DNA of 9,504 bases from JAYZDB01 sp036338025 (GTDB taxonomy: Bacteria > Planctomycetota > UBA1135 > UBA2386), in contig JAYZDB010000089.1 in the NCBI GenBank assembly GCA_036338025.1, positions 1 through 9,504 of the forward strand. Direction: 5' to 3'. Positions 1-6,119 of this stretch are shown here, piece by piece. How positions within the stretch are numbered: position 1 is the stretch's first letter; the number at the start of each line of letters is the position of its first letter. A model generated the notes under the pieces. It did no database searches. It was not told where the DNA came from and saw only the letters and a program-made list of their open reading frames with translations. A program made the translations under genes and the position numbers.

Positions 1-108
1 CCCTCCTGGTTTCACCGAATCCTCCAGGCCTACCAGCTTCGACGCCGATCCATATCAAAGATCTGCGAGGGCATGCAGGCCCTCGGCCTGGCTACAGATC
101 CAGGCTAG
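1..108 (+). CDS. C-terminal fragment, probable VTC-domain polyphosphate polymerase
   Basis: Frame 1 is open from the window edge to a TAG at 106-108 and gives the last 35 residues of a protein that starts outside the window. The tail contains a basic stretch (LRRRSISK) followed by ICEGMQALGL. This resembles the end of VTC-type polyphosphate polymerase domains, where a basic Ser-Lys motif precedes a short hydrophobic helix. The second support is context: the next gene encodes a DUF4956 membrane protein, and VTC-domain proteins and DUF4956 proteins are frequent neighbours in bacteria. VTC domains build polyphosphate from nucleoside triphosphate in eukaryotes, while the bacterial role is less settled. 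The catalytic core is not visible, so this is a context-aided guess. The stop lies 54 nt before the ATG of the next gene, which suggests co-transcription. Confidence 0.5.
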   Translation, partial: PSWFHRILQAYQLRRRSISKICEGMQALGLATDPG

Positions 109-162
109 TTTATCCAACATTCCAACTACCGGTAGCTCACCGCTGCCTTGCATTTACGCCCA

Positions 163-882
163 ATGAAGTCCCTCCTCTTCGCCATCCAAGCTTCTGGCAC
201 CCAGGGTGCCGCGCCGTTCGGACAGCAAAACCTGCTGGCCTACGGCACCGGTGAGATCGCTCTGAACATCGCAGTAGCCACTGTGTTCGGGCTGATCATC
301 TCGCTGGTCTACCGGCAAACCCACAAGGGACTGTCGTATTCGCAGTCCTTCACCCAGACGATCCTGTTCGTCGCAGTCATCGTGGCCATCGTGATGATGG
401 TGATCAGCGGCAGCATCGCGCGAGCCTTCGCACTGGTCGGCGCTTTGTCGATCATCCGCTTTAGAACCGTCGTCAAGGACACCCGCGACACCGCCTTCGT
501 ATTCGCGGCCCTCGCACTCGGCATGGCAGCAGGCACCGAGAACTACAAGCTCGGCGCGATCGGTTGCGGGTTCATCGTCGGCATCGCGCTGCTGACCTAC
601 TCGATCAACTTCGGGGCGCTCTACAAGAGTGAGTTCATCCTGCGCTTCACGTTCGACCAGAACTCGGACAGCACCGGCTATCTCGAGCAGATTCAGCGCC
701 ACTCAAAGCGTTCCAACCTCCTGCACATCGAACCGAGCGGCGACGGGTCAACACTACGTCTGACCTATGACATCACCCTGGACAAAGACATGACCGCCGA
801 ACAGTTGACGAAAGGGGTCAACGATGTCGAAGGTACCAGCGAAGTTGTACTGATCGTGGCGAAGAACGATATCGACTACTGA
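163..882 (+). CDS. DUF4956 domain-containing integral membrane protein
   Basis: This 239-residue protein has about four predicted membrane segments near residues 32-50, 66-82, 88-124 (interrupted by a charged loop) and about 130-150. A soluble C-terminal domain of roughly 85 residues follows. The diagnostic part is at 90-124, where ALVGALSIIRFRT is followed by a charged KDTRDT loop and a second hydrophobic helix, the conserved core of DUF4956 proteins. Its biochemical function is not known; members are commonly encoded beside VTC-domain polyphosphate polymerases, and the fragment just upstream fits that. I chose the ATG at 163. A TTG at 148 would add five residues (MHLRP), and an in-frame TAG at 133-135 rules out anything longer. 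Neither start has a clear Shine-Dalgarno. The stop overlaps the end of the convergent larC gene by 7 bp, leaving no room for an intergenic terminator. Confidence 0.85.
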   Translation: MKSLLFAIQASGTQGAAPFGQQNLLAYGTGEIALNIAVATVFGLIISLVYRQTHKGLSYSQSFTQTILFVAVIVAIVMMVISGSIARAFALVGALSIIRFRTVVKDTRDTAFVFAALALGMAAGTENYKLGAIGCGFIVGIALLTYSINFGALYKSEFILRFTFDQNSDSTGYLEQIQRHSKRSNLLHIEPSGDGSTLRLTYDITLDKDMTAEQLTKGVNDVEGTSEVVLIVAKNDIDY

Positions 883-2045
883 CGCCTGACATCCTGTAGC
901 CGAGCCAGAACTGCCCGACGGCCCAGGCCGTGGCTGGTCGCCAACCGGCGAAGCTCATCGTCCTCCGGGCGGCATAGCTCTGCACCCGAAGGCAAGCGGG
1001 CGACCTTGAACTGCACCGGCCCGAACTCGGTGTCGATCGTCTCTGTCCAGCGCTCGAGTACCTCACGTTCGACCTGGGTCCGACGTACACCGAGCGTGGT
1101 GGATTCCTCCAGCAGGAACTGCGTCACCGTGCCAAGCTCTGCATCATTCACGAGCGCCGTGAACAACCAGCCAGGCCGGCCCTTCTTCATCTGGATCCCC
1201 TGGGCGAATGCGTCGACGGCGCCGCGCTGCATCGCCCCCTCGATCAGGTAGGCCAGGCCTTCGCCGGTGATCGTGTCAAGGTTGCAAGCCAACTCAGTCA
1301 GGGACCCGGCGGGTGCCGCGTCTCGCAGGCGCCGCCCCAGGGTAATTCTCAGCAGATTAGGATGCTCAGGATCATCACGAGACCCTGCGCCATAGCCGAT
1401 CCGGTCTGGCACCCACCGCAAGTCCGGCTCAAAACCATCGACCAAGACCTTCAGCAAACCCGCCCCGGTCGGTGTCACACACTCGCCCGCCGGTCCGCCA
1501 GAACGCAAGGGCACCCCGACCAGATTGGCCAAGGCGCCAGGAGCCGGCACCGGCATGTCACCGTGTTCACAGGACACCGTGCCACGGCCGGTCACAACCG
1601 CCGAGCTGAAGACCTCCTCGATGCCGAGGAGGTGGCAGCCAAGTACTGCACAGACGACGTCGACGATCGTGTCCTCAGCACCGACTTCGTGAAAGTGGAC
1701 CTGCTCAAGGGCAACTCCGTGGACCACCGCCTCGACCTCCCCAATCGCCGTGAAGACCTCCTGAGCCCGGTCCGTCACCGCCGGCGGCAGATCTGCCCGC
1801 TGCAGGATCGTCAGGATGTCCGAGAGGTGCCGATGGGGCTTGCCGCCGCCAGCTACCCGAACCTGGAAGTGCTCACCGCAGAGACTCCCGCGACTGACCC
1901 GCTCGGAATGGAGTTCTACCCCGGGCAAGCCGAGGGACTCGACCGCCGGGCGCAGGTCCTCGAGGGGCAGGCCGAGGTCGAGCAGGGCCCCCACCCACAT
2001 GTCACCAGCGACACCAGAAAAACAATCCAGAAAGGCCAGGGTCAT
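876..2045 (-). CDS. larC: Nickel-pincer cofactor biosynthesis protein LarC (nickel insertion)
   Basis: The 389-residue protein matches the LarC / DUF111 family (Pfam Ni_insertion), the CTP-dependent enzyme that inserts nickel into the pyridinium-dithiocarboxylate nucleotide to finish the cofactor of lactate racemase and related LarA enzymes. Visible family motifs are DCFSGVAGDM (7-16), PHRHLSDI (70-77), HFHEVGAEDTIVD (117-129), HGDMPVPAP (161-169), TPTGAG (191-196), NLDTITGE (255-262) and MKKGRPG (286-292). The reading frame is continuous, unlike the two-part larC of Lactobacillus plantarum, which needs a frameshift. The usual NIDDMTGE motif reads NLDTITGE, and only two histidines remain where many homologues have a His-rich stretch near residue 70. 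The start is ATG at 2045 with only a weak Shine-Dalgarno. A TAG in the same frame at 2058-2060 blocks any extension. larA, larB and larE are absent from the window, so the client enzyme is elsewhere. Confidence 0.93.
   Translation of the reverse strand: MTLAFLDCFSGVAGDMWVGALLDLGLPLEDLRPAVESLGLPGVELHSERVSRGSLCGEHFQVRVAGGGKPHRHLSDILTILQRADLPPAVTDRAQEVFTAIGEVEAVVHGVALEQVHFHEVGAEDTIVDVVCAVLGCHLLGIEEVFSSAVVTGRGTVSCEHGDMPVPAPGALANLVGVPLRSGGPAGECVTPTGAGLLKVLVDGFEPDLRWVPDRIGYGAGSRDDPEHPNLLRITLGRRLRDAAPAGSLTELACNLDTITGEGLAYLIEGAMQRGAVDAFAQGIQMKKGRPGWLFTALVNDAELGTVTQFLLEESTTLGVRRTQVEREVLERWTETIDTEFGPVQFKVARLPSGAELCRPEDDELRRLATSHGLGRRAVLARLQDVRRQ
1612..1633 (-). repeat. Perfect 9-bp inverted repeat with 4-nt loop inside larC
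   Basis: ACCTCCTCG (1612-1620) and CGAGGAGGT (1625-1633) are exact reverse complements around the loop at 1621-1624. In the larC mRNA this forms a GC-rich hairpin over codons 138-145 (HLLGIEEV) and buries an internal Shine-Dalgarno-like AGGAGGT. It may only reflect the codons chosen for Leu-Leu and Glu-Glu. Confidence 0.5.
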
Positions 2046-2057
2046 TGGCTTGCAACT

Positions 2058-2141
2058 CTACGGAACACCATTTGCTTCGATTCCTGCCGGCTCAAGGCTC
2101 ATGCAACCTGCCGTCGTAACGTATCCTAGGAGCCTGGCCAT
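2058..2141 (-). CDS. Candidate 27-aa upstream ORF (leader) of larC
   Basis: An ATG at 2141 is preceded, after a 4-nt spacer (TCAT), by a consensus Shine-Dalgarno AGGAGGT (2145-2151, minus strand). It opens 27 codons starting MARLLGYVTTAGC and ending GVP before TAG at 2058-2060. The stop lies 12 nt before the larC ATG and in the same frame, so a single TAG plus four codons separates the two. larC itself has a poor ribosome binding site, so the small ORF could deliver ribosomes to larC by termination-reinitiation. I do not recognise the peptide; its TAGC is only a partial lipobox, with Thr rather than Leu at -3. It could also be chance, or a relic of an N-terminal extension lost through a stop codon. 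LarC homologues normally begin right at the DCFSG region, which argues against a lost extension. Confidence 0.3.
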   Translation of the reverse strand: MARLLGYVTTAGCMSLEPAGIEANGVP

Positions 2142-2144
2142 ATG

Positions 2145-2151
2145 ACCTCCT
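2145..2151 (-). promoter_or_regulatory. Consensus Shine-Dalgarno upstream of the larC leader ORF
   Basis: The minus strand reads AGGAGGT here, 4 nt before ATG at 2141. It is the best Shine-Dalgarno I noticed in the window and points at the short ORF rather than at larC, which starts about 100 nt further on. Confidence 0.45.
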
Positions 2152-2165
2152 GACCTTTTCCCCCA

Positions 2166-3638
2166 GTGATTTCCAAAGCACCTCCGCACAACCACCCACA
2201 TTCGCATGGCGAGATCGCTCGTTGGGGCCTCGGGTTCCTGCTGGTGACTTGCCCCCTGGCGGGACCCTGCGCCCAGGCGATCGTCCTGGATCCGGTCATC
2301 GCCCAGATCGAACCCCTGCTGCAGTCGAAGTCCCCCGCCCTGCGCGGCGAGGCAGCACTGGCCCTGGCCTCGACCCGGCAGAGGCGCTACTACGCGCCGA
2401 TCCTCCAACTCGCCAGCGATCCCAAACCAGCCGCCCGCCATCGCGCACTGCTGGCCCTGGGATACCTGCAGCAACCGGGCACCGACGCACCACTGCACCA
2501 GACCCTGACGGATGCACCGAGGGACTCACTCGACCGGGCGGTGTCCACCATGGCGCTCGGTCTGCTGCCTGAGGAACCACGGATCCCGGCCATCGACGAG
2601 TTCTTCGTGCGGGTTCACAGTTCCAGCCGAAAGCGGATCCGAAACGAGTTCACCAGCATGCTGCTGGGTCTCCTCCACGGCCAACACCCCGCGTATCGCA
2701 GCTCGTTGGAGTCGATCCTGGAAGACGCGTCCTATCGGGACCGGCCGATCCTCGTGCTGGTGTTGCAGAATCTCGCCAAGATGCCGCGGGGTGTCGACAT
2801 CTCGATCCTCTTCGAACTCCTGCGCTCTCCGAATTCGGCGCTCACAGAAACAAGCCTGCGGGCCCTGATGCGCCCCGGAGTCAAACTCAGCGGTGAGCAA
2901 TTCAAGGTGATCACCGGTCTCGCCAGGGGTAGCAAGGCGCCCAACAGCGTCCGGTCCGCCGCCTTGCGACTACTGACCCGTCTCCGCCGGCCTGAGGCCC
3001 TCGACCTGGCCAATAGCTTCCTCAGGGGCAAGCAACCAGCACTCGCAGCCGCCGCAGTCCACACCATCCTCAAGTTGGGTGGCGGCTCCCTGCGCGAGGG
3101 CCTGGAGCAACAGATCATCAACGCGGACAATGCGAGCCTGCAACTCGCGATGTTGGGGGCCAAGACGGCCCCACACAGCAACAAGTTCATCGAGGCATGC
3201 CTGGCCATGGCGATCGATACATCGGCGGACAATGCTCAGCGAGTCCACACGGCCCTGATTTGTGCCGCGGCCGGCCGAAAAGCGATCCAACCGATCCTGA
3301 CCGATCTGTTCCTGACAGCAGATGACCCGACGATGCTGAACAAGCTGGCCCACGCACTGCGCCAGCTTGATATCGACATCCGAAAGAAGGTCTACCCCGC
3401 CAAGACCCTGAAGGACACCGCGCGACTGGCGGACCGGCTGCATGCACTGCTCGCTGCCGGACACAAGCAGACCGCCAGCCTGCTCACCGAGGTCCTGGCC
3501 GCCAAGGCCACCCCTGACGATCTGCGGGCCGAGGTGGTGCGAGCCTACCGCCTCAACCAACTACCGAACGTTGATCGAAAGTCCCTCGACCTCGCACCGC
3601 CGGGTGTGCGAGCACTGCTGCAGCTACACGCACCATAA
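2166..3638 (+). CDS. Secreted HEAT-repeat protein of unknown function
   Basis: This 490-residue protein has an N-terminal export signal. A histidine-rich, basic start (to about residue 19) is followed by a hydrophobic core GLGFLLVTCPLAG and a likely signal peptidase I site after AQA (residue 38). LAGPC is not a proper lipobox. The mature part is almost entirely alpha-helical repeats of 30-40 residues with the A-L-x-A-L pattern of HEAT/ARM-like repeats. Clear examples are residues 55-70 (ALRGEAALALAS), 89-101 (AARHRALLALGYL) and later VRSAALRLLTRLRRPEAL. Such solenoids bind partner proteins, and no catalytic motif is visible. The GTG at 2166 is the first start after an in-frame TGA at 2151-2153 and is needed for the full signal peptide, although no Shine-Dalgarno precedes it. 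The gene is divergent from larC and convergent with arginase, and no partner is obvious. Confidence 0.75.
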   Translation: MISKAPPHNHPHSHGEIARWGLGFLLVTCPLAGPCAQAIVLDPVIAQIEPLLQSKSPALRGEAALALASTRQRRYYAPILQLASDPKPAARHRALLALGYLQQPGTDAPLHQTLTDAPRDSLDRAVSTMALGLLPEEPRIPAIDEFFVRVHSSSRKRIRNEFTSMLLGLLHGQHPAYRSSLESILEDASYRDRPILVLVLQNLAKMPRGVDISILFELLRSPNSALTETSLRALMRPGVKLSGEQFKVITGLARGSKAPNSVRSAALRLLTRLRRPEALDLANSFLRGKQPALAAAAVHTILKLGGGSLREGLEQQIINADNASLQLAMLGAKTAPHSNKFIEACLAMAIDTSADNAQRVHTALICAAAGRKAIQPILTDLFLTADDPTMLNKLAHALRQLDIDIRKKVYPAKTLKDTARLADRLHALLAAGHKQTASLLTEVLAAKATPDDLRAEVVRAYRLNQLPNVDRKSLDLAPPGVRALLQLHAP

Positions 3639-3661
3639 CTGGCCACCTGATCACGGGCCGG
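3639..3661. terminator. Possible bidirectional hairpin terminator between convergent genes
   Basis: CTGGCC (3639-3644) can pair with GGCCGG (3656-3661) through one G-U wobble and an 11-nt loop. The structure fills exactly the 23-nt gap between the stops of the HEAT-repeat gene and arginase. No T-tract follows on either strand, so it is a weak candidate. Confidence 0.25.
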
Positions 3662-4585
3662 TCAGAGAATCGACTTGCCGAAAGCCGAGCAGATCAGGTC
3701 GACGGCAACCTCCCCCGACTGATTCCGGATGTCGAGGATCGGGTTGAGTTCGGTCAACTCGATGCTGGTCATCTTCCCGGAGTCTGCGAGCATCTCCATG
3801 ATCAAGCTCGCCTCGCGCCAGTTGATTCCCCCGCGGACAGCAGTGCCGACTCCCGGCACCTGCGATGGATCCATACCATCGAGGTCAAACGACATGTGCA
3901 CTCCAGCGGTACCGTCGGTCGCATGCCCTAGCGCCTCCTCCATCACGGCCTTCATACCTCGCTCGTCGATGTCACGCATGGTGTAGGCGCTCAGCCCGGA
4001 TTCCTGGACCAACTTCTTCTCGGTGTCATCGAGGTTGCGGATTCCGATCAGCCCGACATTCTTGGGATCCACCTTCGGATGAAAGCCCCCCATTTCCACC
4101 AGGCGTGGGGCGCCCATTCCCAGCAGAGTCGCGAGCGGCATACCGTGGACATTGCCGGATGGACTCGACTCGGGGGTGTTCATGTCCGCATGGGCATCGA
4201 CCCAGATCATGCCGATCCGCTCGCCACGTTGCTGGTGATACTCCGCCACTCCGCCGACCGTACCGATCGCAATGCTGTGGTCGCCACCGAGAACCAAGGG
4301 GATCTCCCCAGCCTCAAGAGTCCGACTTACACGCATGCGGAGTCGATCACACACATGGAAGATCGCCGACAAGTAGCGCGCCGTCGGGTCACCGGCGTCT
4401 TGCGCCTCGGGTGAGGGTACCGCGACATCGCCAGCGTCCCGAACCTCCAATCCCATCTTACGCAGAGCCTCGTCCACACCAGCGATCCGGATCGCAGAAG
4501 GCCCCATGTCTACACCACGACGACCCGCACCAAGATCCATCGGAACACCGATCAGGCGCACAGCACGGTTCAATTGCTCGGACAT
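3662..4585 (-). CDS. rocF: Arginase (RocF type)
   Basis: This 307-residue ureohydrolase is predicted to split L-arginine into ornithine and urea using a binuclear Mn centre. The metal ligands are visible: GGDHS (His103), DAHAD (Asp130, His132, Asp134) and SFDLDGMDP (Asp234, Asp236). The substrate loop NTP-x4-SGNVHGMP (136-150) is the arginase version that holds the amino-acid part of arginine, and Glu279 in ELTELNP matches the guanidinium-binding glutamate. This favours arginase over agmatinase or formiminoglutamase. The C-terminus (NPILDIRNQSG...) closely follows Bacillus RocF, and the length is typical. One deviation is GVGTAVRGG (245-253), where GTPV is the rule. I chose the ATG at 4585; a TTG two codons upstream is the alternative. 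It is transcribed in the same direction as the mutase gene 174 nt upstream, with a structured spacer between. The stop is 23 nt from the convergent HEAT-repeat gene. Confidence 0.93.
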   Translation of the reverse strand: MSEQLNRAVRLIGVPMDLGAGRRGVDMGPSAIRIAGVDEALRKMGLEVRDAGDVAVPSPEAQDAGDPTARYLSAIFHVCDRLRMRVSRTLEAGEIPLVLGGDHSIAIGTVGGVAEYHQQRGERIGMIWVDAHADMNTPESSPSGNVHGMPLATLLGMGAPRLVEMGGFHPKVDPKNVGLIGIRNLDDTEKKLVQESGLSAYTMRDIDERGMKAVMEEALGHATDGTAGVHMSFDLDGMDPSQVPGVGTAVRGGINWREASLIMEMLADSGKMTSIELTELNPILDIRNQSGEVAVDLICSAFGKSIL

Positions 4586-4595
4586 CGACAACTGT

Positions 4596-4727
4596 TCAAC
4601 CAGGGTTCAGATCGGCAACTACGAAACCGCCGACTCTGGTCATGGTAACGCAGCAGTCTCCCAGACATACCTTGCAACAGCCCACACGGCAAACTTCGCC
4701 GGCATTGCTGCCGATGATCCGGGTCAC
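4596..4727 (-). CDS. Candidate small cysteine-rich ORF (43 aa) upstream of arginase
   Basis: The spacer between the mutase and arginase holds an open frame from GTG (4727) to TGA (4596-4598). Its centre reads VCRVGCCKVCLGDCC: six cysteines in a C-x3-CC-x2-C-x3-CC array between residues 13 and 26. It starts 32 nt after the mutase stop and ends 10 nt before the arginase ATG, so it would fill the gap with spacings like those of the neighbouring operon genes. By hand count, about 27 of 43 codons end in G or C. Against it: no convincing Shine-Dalgarno, a GTG lying partly inside a hairpin, and no family that I recognise. If real it could bind metal or act as a translated leader; it may equally be a chance frame, since the same frame stays open upstream antiphase to the mutase. 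Confidence 0.25.
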   Translation of the reverse strand: MTRIIGSNAGEVCRVGCCKVCLGDCCVTMTRVGGFVVADLNPG

Positions 4728-4740
4728 CGGACTGTCCGGT
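4700..4740 (-). promoter_or_regulatory. Two adjacent hairpins between mutase and arginase genes
   Basis: Two exact inverted repeats lie in the spacer. ACCGGA/TCCGGT (4726-4731 with 4735-4740, 3-nt loop) comes first in the direction of transcription, then CGGCA/TGCCG (4700-4704 with 4709-4713, 4-nt loop). Neither is followed by a T-tract, so an intrinsic terminator is not shown. They could stabilise the end of the upstream operon transcript or structure a leader of arginase. Confidence 0.3.
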
Positions 4741-4759
4741 AAACACCGCGCGAGGCCTC

Positions 4760-6091
4760 TCAGATCGGCGTTCCGAGGATTTCGAACAAGGCCGCCTTCT
4801 TCTCCAGCATGACCTCTTCCCGGTCGGCCTCGAGGCACATACGAAGGTACGGCTCGGTGTTGCTGGGACGCACATTGACCCACCAATCCGAACAGGTCAC
4901 GGTCACACCATCAAGGTAGTCAACCTCACCCTCGGGGAAAGCCGCCTCAATTTGACCCATCAGGGCCTCTTTGTCCTCGACCCGGAAGTTGACCTCACCC
5001 GTACCGTAGTACCTTCGCAGCGGATCAGCGGCCTCTTTCAAGGTGAGTCCTTCTTTGCTCAGCTGGACAAGCACCAACAGACAGGCCAACACGCCACAAT
5101 CCGTGAAGTAGTTCTCTGCGAAGTAGAAATGTCCAGACAGCTCACCGCCACCGATGCAGTCGGTGGCCCGCATGGTCTCCTTCATGAAGGAGTGGCCGAC
5201 ACGTTCGCGAATCGGGCGACCGCCGAGACGCGCGATTTCCTCGGGCAAGACCTTGGAGGAGCGCAGGTCATAGATGATCCCCTTACCCGGGTGGCGCGCC
5301 AACATGTCGCGCGCCAAGATCACGGTAGCGAGATCCGCGTGGACCGTGCGACCCGCCTCGTCCACAAACGCACAGCGATCAGCATCACCATCGAACGCAA
5401 TGCCAAGTGGCGCTTCGTGCTCCTTGATGGCGGCGCGGAGATCATCGAGGTTCGGCTCGTACAGCGGGTTGGCCTCATGATTCGGGAAGGTGCCATCCAA
5501 CTCCTCGAACAGCGGGATGACCTCGATTTGCGGAAACTTGGCGAAGATCTCAGGCGCTTCGTTGACTCCCATTCCGTTGGCGTAGTCCACGACAATCTTG
5601 ACCGGCGCCAGGTCCGCGGCAAAGGACGCAATGTGATCCACAAAGTCCTGCTTGACGTCGACCTGATCCCTCTTGCCCCGCTCCGCGGCGACTGGAAAGT
5701 CATCATCCCGGACCATCACCTCGATCTCCTTGATGCCGCTGTCCGATGACAGCGGCCGGGCATCCTCGCGGCACATCTTGAATCCGATGTACTCCTTTGA
5801 GTTGTGCGATGCCGTCACCACCACCCCACCGTCACACGGCAGCTTACCCATGGCGAAGTAGCCCATCGGAGTCGAGGCCAGCCCGATGTCCAAGACGTCA
5901 CAACCGGTATCCAGGATCCCCTCGATTAATGCATCCTGGACCGACGGCGCCATCGTCCGCATATCTCTTCCAACAACCAGGGTCTTGGCGCTGAGAAAGG
6001 TCGCGAAAGCCGCACCGATCTTGCGCGCAATCGACTCGTCAATCTGATCGGGATAGGTGCCACGGATGTCGTAGGCCTTGAAGATACTCAC
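4760..6091 (-). CDS. Phosphomannomutase/phosphoglucomutase
   Basis: This 443-residue member of the alpha-D-phosphohexomutase superfamily interconverts hexose 6-phosphate and hexose 1-phosphate (mannose and/or glucose). It supplies GDP-mannose or UDP-glucose precursors for envelope glycans in the cytoplasm. The four functional loops are present in order: the phosphoserine loop TASHN (93-97, Ser95), the Mg loop DGDADR (234-239), the sugar-specificity loop GGGELSGH (314-321) and the C-terminal phosphate-binding loop RPSNTEP (408-414). The N-terminal YDIRG and the GELSGH loop match the ManB/AlgC type rather than GlmM. The GTG at 6091 is preceded by AAGGAA at a 5-nt spacing, which supports this start. 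It follows the threonine aldolase gene after 28 nt, so the two are probably co-transcribed. Substrate preference between mannose and glucose cannot be decided from sequence. Confidence 0.93.
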   Translation of the reverse strand: MSIFKAYDIRGTYPDQIDESIARKIGAAFATFLSAKTLVVGRDMRTMAPSVQDALIEGILDTGCDVLDIGLASTPMGYFAMGKLPCDGGVVVTASHNSKEYIGFKMCREDARPLSSDSGIKEIEVMVRDDDFPVAAERGKRDQVDVKQDFVDHIASFAADLAPVKIVVDYANGMGVNEAPEIFAKFPQIEVIPLFEELDGTFPNHEANPLYEPNLDDLRAAIKEHEAPLGIAFDGDADRCAFVDEAGRTVHADLATVILARDMLARHPGKGIIYDLRSSKVLPEEIARLGGRPIRERVGHSFMKETMRATDCIGGGELSGHFYFAENYFTDCGVLACLLVLVQLSKEGLTLKEAADPLRRYYGTGEVNFRVEDKEALMGQIEAAFPEGEVDYLDGVTVTCSDWWVNVRPSNTEPYLRMCLEADREEVMLEKKAALFEILGTPI

Positions 6092-6119
6092 AGGGTTCCT
6101 TTGCTTGTCAGGTTCTGGG

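Noticed and set aside
126..135. 10-bp palindrome CTACCGGTAG before the DUF4956 gene
   Set aside because: It is short, unrepeated and too tight to form a hairpin. It could be an operator half, but nothing else supports that.
876..2045. Programmed frameshift in larC as in Lactobacillus plantarum
   Set aside because: The frame is continuous from the N-terminal DCFSG to the C-terminus with all family motifs in phase, so no frameshift is needed.
3865..4812. Long + strand frame (315 codons) antisense to arginase and the mutase end
   Set aside because: The composition is Arg/Pro/Ser/His-rich as in shadow frames, and it crosses two well-supported minus-strand genes and their spacer.
4952..5749. Long open frame on the + strand (265 codons) antisense to the mutase
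   Set aside because: It lies wholly opposite a gene with all four phosphohexomutase loops, and its translation is low in recognisable motifs. Long antisense frames are expected in GC-rich coding DNA.
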